Shown: one piece after another, positions 47,239 through 59,377 of the stretch
Position numbering within the stretch: the stretch's first letter is position 1
Layout: each line of letters starts with the position of its first letter
Assembly (NCBI RefSeq): GCF_000002985.6
Contig: NC_003280.10
Location: 14,318,501 to 14,382,500, forward strand
DNA: 64,000 nucleotides
Direction of reading: 5' to 3'
From: Caenorhabditis elegans
Taxonomy: Eukaryota; Nematoda; Chromadorea; Rhabditida; Rhabditidae
Translations under genes and position numbers: made by a program
Notes under the pieces: generated by a model
Seen by the model: only the letters and a program-made list of their open reading frames with translations
What the model was told of the DNA's origin: nothing
Database searches by the model: none

Positions 47239-50200
47239 ATGGCTTTCCAACCAGACCAACACGAATTAGAGCAGGTGAGCGTCGTTAAAAAATCGATTAT
47301 TTCGCAAAATCCGAGTTTTCAGGTAATTCAACTCTTACAACACGCTCACTCCACAGACAGAGATGTTCAACGTAATGTTCAAGTGCAATTGGTACAGCTC
47401 AATGAGCATCAGAAGTTCTGTTGTTATCTGGTTTACATACTGAGCGACATGAAGGAGATGATTGACGCGACGAGTCGATCGCTGGCCGGCTTGTTGCTTA
47501 AAAATAATATTCGAGCAAAATGGAATAAGTATCCGCAGGACGTGAAGTTTTTCGTCAGGACAACATGTTTGAAAAGTATAGGCGATCAAGAGCCACTGAT
47601 TCGTGCGACAGTAGGTATCATTGTCACGACTATCGTTATGGAGGAGAATATGTGCGATTGGCCGGACCTTCTAGACACTCTGGCCACAGTTCTGATGCAA
47701 CCCGACGAGCTGATGCAAGAAGGCGCTCTTGGAGCACTTCAGAAGGTTTTCGAAGACTCGGCGGATCGGTATGAGTCGGAATTTCTTCGGCCAATCATGC
47801 CGAAGCTTCTTGTTTTCTATGAGCATCATGCTGCGAAGATGCGGGCTCTTGCAATGAATTGTGTGAATTGCATTCTAATGGTTAATAATGATCCAATTGA
47901 TTTTGCAATAGATCAATTTCTTACTTCGCTTTTCGCTCGCCACAATGACAATGATGAGGAGGTGCAAAAACAGTTATGTAGATCGCTGACGCTTCTGCTG
48001 GACACACACATCGAGAAAATGATGCCTCATTTGCCGAATGTCATAGAATATATTATTAAGAAGACTCAAGATCACAACGAGTCGATTGCCTTAGAGGCCT
48101 GCGAGTTTTGGCTTTCAATTGCTGAGAATAGTGATATTTGCCGAACAATGGTGCTTCCACATCTCGATAAGCTCATACCAGTTCTGCTTGGCTCCATGCG
48201 ATATTCTGAGACAGATCCTGCGTTGAAAGCTAATGATGAAGATAGTTCGGTTCCTGATAGAGAGGAGGATATCAAGCCTAGGTTTCATAAGTCGAAGCAG
48301 CATGGTCTTGGTGGCCTTGTGGAGTCGGATGATGAGGAAGACGAGGACGATGATGACGATGGTGGTGGCGACTGGAATATCAGAAGGTGTTCAGCAGCAT
48401 CTTTAGATGTTCTGGCTTCTATTTTTGGAAAGGATCTGTTGGATAAGCTCTTCCCCCTCCTCAAGGACACATTGATGAATGACAACTGGCTGGTCAAAGA
48501 GTCTGGAATACTTGCGCTCGGGGCAATCGCGGAGGGATGCATGGACGGCGTTGTGCCACACCTTGGCGAGCTCATACCATTCATGCTGGCTATGATGTTT
48601 GACAAGAAGCCACTCGTTCGATCGATCACGTGCTGGACGCTGTCCAGATATAGTTCGCATATTGCATCCGACGAGAACTTCAGGCAACAGTTTTTCAAGG
48701 ATGTGCTCGCCAATGTGAGAATTTAGAATATATAAAAAACCTCGTAGTGCTTCAAAAAAAGTTTAAAAAAAAACTAGACTTAATTTGCAAAATTGTTTTA
48801 AAAGATTTAAAATGGGGTACTCTTTCAGTTAAATTCTAGTTGAACGCAAGTAATGTACTAAATTGAGAAAAACAAATTAATTTTCAGCTTCTCCGCTGTT
48901 CGCTCGACGGAAACAAGAAAGTTCAAGAAGCTGCATGCTCTGCGTTCGCAACTCTCGAAGAAGAAGCTGGCGAGCAGCTCATTCCATTCCTTGGCGAGAT
49001 CCTCGATCAACTGGTCAAGGCGTTCCAGTGCTATCAGGCAAAGAATCTTCTGATTTTGTACGATGCCATCGGAACACTAGCGAATTCTGTGGGCGACGCG
49101 TTAAGTCATCCGGTTTATGTGCAAATGCTCATGCCGCCGTTGATGGAGAAGTGGGAGCGGTTGAGTGACGAGGACAAGGAGTTGTTCCCACTTTTGGAAT
49201 GTATTTCTGCAATTGTTTCAGGTTGGTAAAAGAAATAACTAATTATAAGATAGTTTCGACTTCATACTTTTTACAGCAATGGGACAATCCTTCCTTCCAT
49301 ACATTCAACCGGTATTCACAAGGTGCTGTAGTCTCATCGAAAAGTGTGTTCAACAAAACCAACAACACATTATGGCTCCGGATCAAGTAGAAGCTCCCGA
49401 AACGGACTTTATCATTGTGGCGCTTGATCTCCTCTCGGGACTCGCTGAGTCGTTACCGGAACATATGGATCCCTTGGTGGCAAACAGCAAGCTGGTCGAG
49501 TTGATGTTGTTCTGCTCGTTAGATGTGACGCCAGACGTCAGACAATCGTGCTTCGCGTTACTCGGAGATTTGACGAAAGCGTGTCCAGAACGAGTGCTCC
49601 CACAGAGTAGTAAGTAGCTCCCGCGTCTACAGATTTGATAAACATTTTCAGAAATCTTACAATTTGCAGGCAATTTCATATTTTTTCTCGCCCAAAACCT
49701 GGATCCCTCCAAGATCAGTGTGTGCAACAATGCGATTTGGGCGCTCGGAGAGTTGGCGCTGAAAATGGGTCCCGCAATGAAACAGTTCATCGGGCCCATC
49801 ATTGAACCTCTGATTGTTGTCATCAATAGCCAGCAGAATATGCAGCGGACGTTGTTGGAGAATACTGGTGAATATCTAAAAATAGTAAAAGCTTGGAAAC
49901 TAGGTATTTAAATTTACAGCCATCACAATCGGCCGTCTCGGACAATGTTGCGGTGAAGAGCTGGCTCCCCATATCAGCCGATTCGTTCGCCCTTGCTGCT
50001 ACTCACTTCGAAATATTAAGGATAACGCGGAAAAAGAGAGCGCGTTCATCGGTTTATGCAATATGATCAACATGAATCCCGTCGGAGTTCTCAATGATTT
50101 CATCTTTTGGTGTGACGCTATCGCTTCGTGGACAGTACCGACCGACTCACTTCGGGTTCTTTTTGCCGGGGTATTTGAAGATTTTCGATTTTTTTCTGAC

Positions 50201-53200
50201 AAAATCGAAAAAATGTCGATATTTCATCGATTTTTGAATATATTGATGAGAAAAAACATCAAAAAATATATAAGACTTCAAAACAGCAAAAGCCCTCATT
50301 TTCAAACTAGAGAAAATTTTTCGATAAAAATGCAATTATCGAAAAACAAAAATTTCCGATTTTTTAAATAGAACAATCGATACGAAAATTGACAAAAAAA
50401 AATTTTTTTGGAAATTAGAAAAAGAAAACATTTTTTTCATTTTTCGGTTTTTTCAAAAATTCTGAAAAAAAAATCGATCGTCGACATAAACTAACTAGGG
50501 AATGGTGTTACCCCTGCAATTGCTAGGAGGACAAAACAAAGTGAAAATGGAAGATCAGATCTATGGCTACAAGAATCAGTTTTTGGAATCTGCTTAACTC
50601 GGTCCCAAAGCTGAAATTTTTGGCCTTAAAAATTAGTGCTTTTTTTGCTGAAAATCCCATTTTAAGTGTGTAGAATTGGCTACACAAACGTTTTGCACTG
50701 CAGCCACCGTTCGAATAGCCGATTGGTGAACACTTGCGTTCATTAATCCAGACGTCACAGGTTCGTCCCCCACTAGGTGTAATTTTTTTTGAATTTTTTC
50801 TCGAGCATAAATTATCCACAAAAACGCGGTTAATTTCGTTTTTAAATAGGTTCAGCATAAATTTTTTGGTTCCTGGAAAGCATGAAAGTCATGTGGAAAC
50901 TTTTTGGAAAATTTAATTTTTTTGAAAATTTCAACTTTTTCTCCATCTGTGGTATGAAGATTTTTTCCAAAAAAAAAAAAAATTTTTTTGTTGAAAAGGG
51001 TTATGTAGTGTAGAACAGTTTTAATTTTGGTAAGTTTTTCAGCTATTACCTTCAGATAAGATAACAACCAAGTTATCAGAAACATATTGAACAATCGTTA
51101 GTTGTCGCCGCATCATGGGCGCAATCAGGTACTACAATTCAACTTTTTCAGACCTAATTAATTTTTCGAGGTTCGAAATGTTGAACCGCGAAAAAACAGA
51201 GTTTGCGGGATTTTTTGAATTTTACTTTATATTTATTTCCAAAATTGTGAGTTATTCCATTATTTTATTCCGTATTCGTAATGTCTTTGAACATTTCCAA
51301 CGTCCTCTTTTTGCTGCACCAAAAATTCCCGGATCCTCTACCCGACAACCCAATTTGTACAAGAGAAGAAACGAAGCTTGCCGGTCATTTGGTTAATATC
51401 CTCAAACTGGCTGTGGATCACGATATTGATGTTGAAGAGCGCGACGAAGTTGCTGACGAGACTTTCAGTGATTGGGATTCAATAGAATTTGAGGTACGTA
51501 ATTATAAGTCAGTGAAACATTAAAAAAATTTTATAGTTCTAAAATGTCCAAGTATCATATTTTGACTGTGAATAAAAAATATTTAAAATTGATTTTATTT
51601 ACAGCCAAAAAGTGCTATATACCTAATGTTCACCTATCCTAATTTTGAAAGTAGACAAGGTTCAAATTTGAACCAAATGCTCGAAATCACTCAAAAACTC
51701 ACACTTTTGGAACATTTGGTTATTTACCGAACGTTTGGCAATTTGCCAAAACTTTGACTAAAAATTTTTAAATAGATTCCATTAGTGTTTCATGATGATA
51801 TTTGAGCATGTTGGATAAACGAATCTAGTCTAAATTTCCAAAAGCTGAAACCTTTTTTCGACATTTTGCAGCCTAACGATGGAGTCATCTTTTCGTCTCC
51901 TACTGAATTGGTGTTTGGAGGCAGAGTGGTCACGCGCGAGGAAGCTAATACAGCTCTCGATTACTACCGTAGTGCGAAAGCTGGGAAACGAACTCTGGAA
52001 GCTATGAGAAATCGATTTCGTTGGATCACTGGAAGACACGATATGGACAAATTGAAGTTATATGAAAAAGATAGAGATAACTTCAAGGAAAGCCGAAGAA
52101 ATCTGCTGAAGTTCCTCGGAGAGCGACTCTATGAGGAAGTCAAAGGGAGACTGGATTCAGGTAAATTTAAATTGAAAGCAGCTATTTCATTTCAACTTTT
52201 TAGGAATCTGTCTACATGACCGTGACTTGAAAATGATTGCGCTCGATATCAATAAAAAAGAAACCCATGTGGAAAACTTCAAAGCGTGCCAAACTTGGAT
52301 CACCAATTGGAAGAGGAGTTACAAGTAAGATTTTTACACAATTTGAAATTAAAAAATACAACTTTTTTTGAAGCATCGTGAGCCGCAAAATCACGAAATT
52401 TGTGACGAGGAGATATGTCCGTAACAAAGCCGCCACCCTGCAATCAGCAAAGGATTTTGTACAAGGTTGCCGAATGGACATCTCATCGTACGGCCCGGAA
52501 ATGATATTCAATGCTGATCAGTGTGGGATACAAAAGGAGTTATTTGGAGCAAGATCCCTCGCGTATTTGGGAGAAAAATCTGTCGAGAGGATCGTTCAAT
52601 CGCTGTCTTCCTTGACGCATTCATTCACGTTTTTGCCAATGATATTTATGAACGGAACATTGGGGCCTAAAGCCTACATGAAAATTGCCGAGCCGACAGG
52701 TCATTTTCCTCCGAGTCGCCCGATTCCTGTGTGTTCTAACCTGGAGGTTCACGCGGGAAAAAGTCATATTATGACGAAGGATGATATGCGTGTTTGGCTT
52801 CGGAACTGCGTCGCACACCAGCAATGCCCTAAAAAAATGCTAATGATCGTTGACAGCTGGACTTCTTTCAAGGATCATGCCACTATCCAAAGCTGTATGC
52901 AAAATGGAGTCGATCTCACAATTCGGAATATTCCACCTGGCACCACAAGTCTCATTCAGCCTCTTGACGTTCATTTCAATGGACCCTGGAAGGTATCATT
53001 TTTATATGTGTATTTTGATTAACAATTATATTTTCAGACTCTCATCAAAAATTTCACTTCCTATGTCATGAGTTTCTGTCCCGATTACATCATAGCGAAC
53101 AGGAATAACACGATTATGATGACATCTCTTCTGTACCATCAAGTGTCCGCTGCATTGTTCGAACCGTTTCTAAAGTACTCCTGGAACAAAGCAGGCTATA

Positions 53201-54871
53201 CCGATTCTCACGATGAATTCGTAACACCTGCAGACTACTGCTTTGGCGACGTGGGCGAGGAAGAGTGTGGATTCGGTGGATGCTCGGAATTTTCCTTTAT
53301 TCGATGTGCAAGATGCAACTGTCAGATATGCTTCGAGCATTTTGTAGTCGACGACCAACACTTCTGCCCATGTCCTTGATTATACTATTGATTGATTTTC
53401 TTTTTCCACTGTTGACTGTTTTATAAATTAATTGCCAAAAATAACAAATGTTTTATGCGATACCGTAAAGTTGGTTGTTATCTTATCTGAAGGTAATAGC
53501 TGAAAAACTTACCAAAATTAAAACTGTTCTACACTACATAACCCTTTTCAACAAAAAAATTTTTTTTTTCAGAAAAAATCTTCATACCACAGATGGAGAA
53601 AAAGTTGAAATTTTCAAAAAAATTAAATTTTCCAAAAAGTTTCCACATGACTTTCATGCTTTCCAGGAACCAAAAAATTTATGCTGAACCTATTTAAAAA
53701 CGAAATTAACCGCGTTTTTGTGGATAATTTATGCTCGAGAAAAAATTCAAAAAAAATTACACCTAGTGGGGGACGAACCTGTGACGTCTGGATTAATGAA
53801 CGCAAGTGTTCACCAATCGGCTATTCGAACGGTGGCTGCAGTGCAAAACGTTTGTGTAGCCAATTCTACACACTTAAAATGGGATTTTGAGCAAAAAAGC
53901 ACTAATTTTTAAGGCCAAAAATTTCAGCTTTGGGACCGAGTTAAGCAGATTCCAAAAACTGATTCTTGTAGCCATAGATCTGATCTTCCATTTTCACTTT
54001 GTTTTGTCCTCCTAGCGATTGCAGGGGTAACACCATTCCCTAGTAAGTTTGATGAAATAAAGTCCTTAAAATCGTGGAAAAACTGAACAATCGAAAAATA
54101 TTGATAATCGAAGGCATCTTTTCTAGGTTTTCCTAAAAATTGGAAACCTACAGGTTTATCGGTACTTGTGTATTACATGCCCTCATTTTAATAGTAATTT
54201 TTTAAGCCATGAAAAATAAAAACGTGAACCACAATTTGTATTTTTTGGCTTAGGAAATAACATTTTCTAAACCTAAAGAGGAAACATGTATATCACGTTT
54301 ATTTTAATTGGAGAAATTAATAACAATCTAATTTAATTTGAAAATGAGGGCATGTAATACACAAGTACCGCTTTATCAAAAGAATGTAAATATCTATGTG
54401 AAAGACAATTTAAAAAGACAATTTATGTTAAACACAAAAAACTGAATTGTTTGAAAGTTTTTCCAGCAAAAATCGAAAAGTTTTTGAATTTTTCAAAAAT
54501 CAAAAAAAAAATTGGAAACCAGAAAGTCGTAATTAAAAAAAATAAATATTAAGTTTTCCAGGAAATATTTCGATTTTCGAAAATCGAAAAATCTTTTTTT
54601 TTAAATTAAAATTTTAATTTAAAATAAAGAAAAATGGCGAAACTTTGTAGCTTTTTTTTTGCTGAAAAATCGTAATTTTTTCTTTTCCAATAAAATCTAA
54701 AAAGCGACACCATTGATTGAAATATTGGAATACGTACGTTTGCAATAAATTATAAACTTTCAGATTCTTCAATCATTCAAACAACAAGTCGGCGATTTCA
54801 ACTGGAACAACTTCATTCTACAACTTCCACCGCCGTTGCGTGAACGTCTCTCTGCTTTCTATCAGATTTAG
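47239..54871 (+). CDS. imb-2: Transportin / importin beta-2
   Basis: Karyopherin that imports PY-NLS cargo through nuclear pores under RanGTP control. Seven exons: 47239-47274, 47323-48714, 48888-49221, 49277-49609, 49670-49867, 49920-50170 and 54764-54871 (TAG), in phase, 883 aa against 898 in human TNPO1. HEAT-repeat sequence is continuous. The acidic H8 loop, which couples Ran binding to cargo release, is clear ([19 protein letters not shown]). [33 protein letters not shown] and the C-terminal [14 protein letters not shown] are diagnostic. Intron 1 (47275-47322) is 48 nt, a multiple of three and stop-free, so simple ORF calling reads through it. The last intron is 4593 bp because it contains a DNA transposon in the same orientation, leaving a 36-codon final exon far downstream. 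Confidence 0.95.
50495..51071 (+). repeat. Left terminal inverted repeat of Tc4/Tc5-like element
   Basis: About 577 bp matching 53472-54043 in reverse complement. The inner boundary is AAGATAACAACCAA. It contains a tRNA-like A box/B box pair at about 50716-50770 (see findings) and probably the transposase promoter near its inner end. Confidence 0.9.
51281..53379 (+). CDS. DDD transposase of the Tc4/Tc5-like element
   Basis: Five exons in phase (51281-51493, 51872-52160, 52204-52324, 52374-52992, 53038-53379) give 527 aa with no stop or frameshift, close to the length I recall for Tc5-type transposases. The middle has a CENP-B-type helix-turn-helix ([30 protein letters not shown]). The DDE_1 catalytic core follows: [12 protein letters not shown] (Asp at 52515), [13 protein letters not shown] (Asp at 52852) and [15 protein letters not shown] (Asp at 52966), with 37 residues between the second and third, so DD37D. 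The C terminus is a Cys/His-rich zinc-binding-like segment ([17 protein letters not shown]). The start Met is the first in the exon, and a short upstream exon is possible. The host gene imb-2 is transcribed in the same direction. Confidence 0.85.
53472..54043 (-). repeat. Right terminal inverted repeat of Tc4/Tc5-like element
   Basis: Reverse complement of 50495-51071, beginning TTGGTTGTTATCTTATCTG about 90 bp after the transposase stop and ending CCATTCCCTAG. Differences from the left arm include GAGC for CAGC-type single-base changes and A/T-run lengths. Confidence 0.9.
54155..54377. repeat. Small foldback downstream of the transposon
   Basis: GTACTTGTGTATTACATGCC with CTCATTTT at the left pairs with AAAATGAGGGCATGTAATAC and ACAAGTACCG at the right, around an AT-rich loop of about 130 bp. 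It is in the same imb-2 intron but outside the transposon. Confidence 0.82.
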
Positions 54872-55487
54872 GGAAAAACGAGTATCTAGATATGCAATTT
54901 TCTCTTTGAATCTAACTAGAAATGGCTTTACGACCGGATACTACTAACCTGGCCGGTTTCTAATTTCATTCGGGGCAAATTTCTATATTTTCCTTGAATT
55001 TTATACAAAAAATTTCCCAATATGTGTGTGTCTTCGTTGTTGTGCTGTTCTCTGTTATTACGACCTCCTTCCCAATTTTCGATTTAACATTAATTTGTAT
55101 GTGTTGTTTTTGTGATGATGCTCAATGTTCCTCGCCCCATCTTTTCACCTCTTTTTAACGTGTAATGCCCGATTTTTTTGAAACTTTTACCAAATCTTCC
55201 CTTTTCAAAAAAATCCTGAAGTAGTCCAATTTTCAGTTTGATCTATATTGTCCGTTCCTTTTCTCACATTCACCCCATCACTTTCCTGTCCGTTGTTGTG
55301 TCCTTTGTCTGTGTGTATGTCTACCGATTATCAGTTTCATTTTCTATCCTTCATTTTTTAATGATTCATGGTTTATTATAAATTTTTGTAACCACAAAAA
55401 ATCCAAACCAGCAATACATATAATATGATCAATATGATCTGTAGTGGATTCAAGAAAAAGGTCTTTTGGATGACACCGCTCCGTAGA
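54872..55487. other. Convergent 3' region, imb-2 / nAChR gene
   Basis: The two genes end toward each other 616 bp apart. T- and C-rich 3' UTR-like sequence. No further ORF, RNA gene or repeat recognised. Confidence 0.5.
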
Positions 55488-58400
55488 CTATACTCTTACT
55501 GTATCCGGAGCCATCCACCAGTAGAAAAAACCAATCAGATTAATTCCAATAGAGGTCAAAACGAAAATGAACAAGAAGGTGATGAGAAATATTCGCTCGA
55601 GCAGTGCGGCGAGCCAGTCGTACTCGATTTCAGCCAAATTTCGGGCGGTTCGGGGGGATACTGGCACTGAATGATTTTCACAATGATTTCCTCGCTTTCT
55701 CTCAATAATTACCTTCAATCTGCCTGAACATCATACTATCGAAGCTTCCGCAAGTGGAAGCTTTATGCAACCGAGTGGGTCTCTGCATTGCGGGCGTGGG
55801 CGTCGTCTCCAGCTCCAACAGAGACACATCCTGATCATCATCCTCAGAAGCCAACGTCGGAACTCCCATCGCGACGATCCCGGAGTCGCCTGAAAACAAA
55901 TAATTTGTTGAAATATTATTTTTGCGGGTTTCGCTTACTTATGCAAGTGACATCCTTATTTATCGTGCATCTTTTGCCACCATTGTCGATCAATTTTTCC
56001 GGCGTCAGAACTTCGTTGAATTTCGACGAGTTCTGCGATGTCTGAACGTCCTGGATAAGTGCAAAACTTGCATTAAATGCAATATATATATAGCTACAAC
56101 GGGAGTACGACGGTTGCTTAGGCTTAGGCTTTGGCATAGGCTTAGGCTTTGGCTTTGGCTTCGGCTTAAGCTTAGGCTTGGCGTCAGTGGCGAGCGTAAG
56201 CTGACGCTATTTAGGCTTGGTTAGGCTTAGGCTTAGGTTTAGGCTAAGGACTCGGCTTAGGCTCAGGCTTAGGCCTAGGCTTATGATTAGTTTTATGCTT
56301 AGGCTTTGGCTTAGGCTTCGGCTTAAGCTTCGGCTTAAGCTTATGCTTATCCTTAGGCTTGGACATAGGCTTAGGCTTAGGCTCGCTGTACTCAAAATTA
56401 TTACAGCAACATGCATTAAATTCTAAAAAAAACCGAACCTTCCTCAAGGCCTGCTCTCTTGCAAGTTTATACACCCTAGTCCATAAGCTCTGCTTCCTTC
56501 CCATCTGCTGCCTCCTGAGCTTCTCCTCTCGAGCCTTTTGCGCATAAGCCTGCTTCATGATCAGTGGCATTTCCATCCGAATGAATCGATTCACGGCTCT
56601 CGCAATGTTCATAAAGTTTTTCGATGGTGGATTGCCCAGGTTACCCTGCTTTTGAACATAGATCACCACCGATGAGCAAATAGTCGAAAACGAGATTAAA
56701 AGGATCATCGAAGTGTAGAACAGTCCGATGAGTGGAATGAAAGATGACGTGGATGGCATTTTGTCAGACACCATGAAGATTAAAATAGACATTGAGAGGA
56801 GTGTTGTGATGCCTAATGTGATCTTCTCCTCACGTGGTTCGTTTATTGAGGACGTGCTAGAAACGGCGGATTTTTAAGCTGGAGTGTTACAATGGTGATT
56901 TGGCCTAAATTCATTCATAATAGCTAAAAGTTACCCAAGATCAGAATAATACAATCCTAACTGTTTTCGATTTTTTTTTAATTTTCAGTTTTGAATTTTC
57001 GAGGATTGATGCTGGTTCAAACCCCGATAATGTTCAAACACGAATAATAAGCAAAATATCATTAGAATATAAACATCTTAGGAATAAAAACATTTTGGCC
57101 GCATTCCCAAAATTATGAAACTCAGTTTTCATCGTTTTCTGAATGTACAAAAAACATTTGTTTTGATGTGATATTTGGACATTCTAGCAACACCGACGAG
57201 ACACCTTTAAATGGGGAGTTGTGGTGTTGGAATAAGTTTTTTTTTAACATTTAATATAGGCTGAATTACCAAACAACACTACTCCATAGTAAAAAAAAAG
57301 TAAAATGGTAAAAACAACTCACCTGAAAAATCCAATAATCGATATAAAAGTGATAATAGATGTGGGAATGATCAAATTGATAATGTAATATAGTGGTTTT
57401 CGTTGAATTGTCAAACGAAATTCCAGAAGGGTGTAATTGTTGGGACAACAATCGTACTTGTTTTCGTGACGGATCACACTTGTCGATAAGACGTTCCATC
57501 CCTCGTTTTCAATGCAGTTTGTGGTCCCGATTGCTTGGCTTTCGTTAAATGCGAAATAGTCGATTTTGGTGTTGTCGAAGGTCCAACTACCAAAGAGAAG
57601 GCGGCAAGACTATAAAATAAAGAATCGAAAGTAGGGATTTTACTCTGAATGTTTTTCTATATTTCATGCACAAAAATAAATTCTATAGACTGAACCATAT
57701 TTACTATGAAGTTGTTGCTCATTTTTTGTAGGTTATAGGATTTGTAGTTGGAAAATAAATATACCTGAACATCAAACGGAAAAAATCTCAAATTCAACAA
57801 GCATGACAGTTTGTAAATTGTCGGGTACAGTAACTCAATAAATGCTCCATTTCCTTCACCCAGCGTGGTAACTTTTGCATGCAACAACCTTCGATTCTCA
57901 TCGTCTTTCATCACTAATCTTAAAAATCCCCACATTTTGCAACGTAGCTTTATTGGTACTGTATGACCTACGAGTTGTAAAGGGTAGTGTCTGGTAACCA
58001 TATGAAGTGATGGGGTAGCATGATTTCAGTGACGTTTCCAAACTTTTCGGGGTCCCAGCCTAGTAGACGATCTGTCCAGCGCTCAACAACCCAGGCATTT
58101 AACATTAGGAATTGTTGGGGTTCGTTCTGGAAATTAAACGTTTTAATTGACACGTCCTCACTTCAAAATATTGATCTCTTATTCTAATTTTTGTTGATGT
58201 TCAATTGTACTTTAAAATTAGGTACGCTCGAAGGCACGAGATAGGTAAGCCAACTCGTTCAAGGTGTATCCAAGACTTACCACCGAAATGATCTGATACA
58301 ATTCCATCGAGAAATGCACTTCAATCGGAGATTTCTTTCCCATTGATGGTATCAATCCGGCATTGTACTTGTCCAGGATTTTGTTGGCGATCTCATATTG

Positions 58401-59377
58401 GTCTGGAAGATCTAAACGTTTAGAAGAGTTTACTTTATATAGTACACTTGTTTTGAAACAAAATTAACTTTCAAAATATTGAATTTGAGGTGCAGCTGAT
58501 TTTGTTAGTTTTTTAGTCAATGAAACAATTGGCGGGAAATTCAAATTTTCTGAGATATTCAAGTTCACAAATTTAACACTGACTCACTTCCTCGTATTAA
58601 CGTTTCATTGATTTTTAATATATTCATCAAGTTCAAGTTCTATTTTCAATGTTTAAACTTTACATGAACCCTCAGCTTCTTTTTTGGTTCATTCTCAATT
58701 CCTCTATTCGTCTGAGAAATTGGTCAACCACCCATAAATGCATAACCATTATACATCGGCAAGATTTATGTGCGAGATTTCTCGTTTTCTAAAGTTCTAG
58801 TGTATAATTTGAGGTCAAGGAAGAGCAAAATAGTGACGTGAAAATAAAAAGACGATATGAGAAATGTGATTTTTGTTAAAGGTGAAACTAGGGCTCTTTG
58901 GTAGGTAATTTGGCGGGAAATTCAAATTTTCTGAAAAAAATTATGGCAAGAAACTCAAAATTTCGAAGAATTTTTTGGTGGAAAGCTAGCTGATAAAAAA
59001 GCATAGCTGATAAAAATGAAAGTGACGACGAATACCTATTTTTTTGAATTTCTTATTACTTTTTTCGTTTCATTATTCCTTGAAACCCCCTTCTGTTTAC
59101 TTTGCTCCAGTCCCCGTATTTTCTAACCGGAAAGTAGACTGAACTGGACGTAGAAAAGGGGAAATTTGAAAAGATCCTCAGCTGATTCATTTACTACTTT
59201 TTCAATTTTGTTCGAAGGGGTTTTGCAGAGCAGTGTCTTTGAACTATTTTGCAATTTTATCCTGCACTTTAGAATGTTTATACATGCAGAAAATAAAGAA
59301 AACAGTTCACCTGAAGAAACGGTAAGGAGGACGAGTGAATGCAAAAGCAATACAGCCGCCTGGCGGCCACTCGACAT
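55488..59377 (-). CDS. acr-20: Alpha-type nicotinic acetylcholine receptor subunit
   Basis: Cys-loop cation channel subunit of the neuronal/muscle membrane. Nine exons (- strand): 59377-59311, 58402-58281, 58126-57972, 57918-57765, 57609-57323, 56856-56439, 56050-55939, 55889-55713 and 55666-55488 (TAG), in phase, 556 aa. A signal peptide spans residues 1-23 (AAVLLLHSLVLLTVSSG). Ligand-loop motifs are WLPDTTLYN (loop A), GSWTFD (loop B) and vicinal cysteines YDCCPNNYT at about 220-221, which define an alpha subunit. The Cys-loop CLLNLRFFPFDVQSC has the canonical 13-residue spacing. TM1 is IINLIIPTSIITFISIIGFF. TM2 has the cation-type EEKITLGITTLL, TM3 follows GLFYTSMILL, and TM4 is FLITFLFIFVLTSIGINLIG. 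The long M3-M4 loop spans exons 6-9. The acr-20 name (DEG-3-like group) is inferred from neighbours and memory; the family call is firm. Confidence 0.88.
56112..56395 (+). repeat. Degenerate telomere-like TTAGGC repeat tract
   Basis: About 280 bp of hexamers GGCTTA, reading TTAGGC on the + strand, many exact and others varied (TTTGGC, TTCGGC, TTAAGC, TTATGC). TTAGGC is the nematode telomere unit. The tract lies in intron 6 of the receptor gene. On the gene's strand one frame stays open and reads as Lys-Pro repeats. Confidence 0.9.

Larger units (their letters stand above)
50495..54043 (+). mobile_element. Tc4/Tc5-like DNA transposon, full length
   Basis: A 3549-bp element ends in CTAGGGAATGGTGTTACCCC and its exact inverse. 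It is flanked by TAA at 50492-50494 and 54044-54046, a 3-bp TNA target duplication as described for Tc4 and Tc5. Terminal inverted repeats are about 575 bp (50495-51071 and 53472-54043) and nearly identical, differing mainly in homopolymer lengths and a few bases. Between them is an uninterrupted spliced transposase gene. Size, repeat length, duplication and transposase length all fit the Tc4/Tc5 branch of pogo-type elements, though I cannot say whether it is a named copy. It sits in the last intron of imb-2. Confidence 0.92.

Noticed and set aside
49651..49669. Earlier acceptor (TTTTCAG at about 49651) for imb-2 exon 5
   Set aside because: The later TTTGCAG keeps the transportin alignment in phase; the earlier one would break it.
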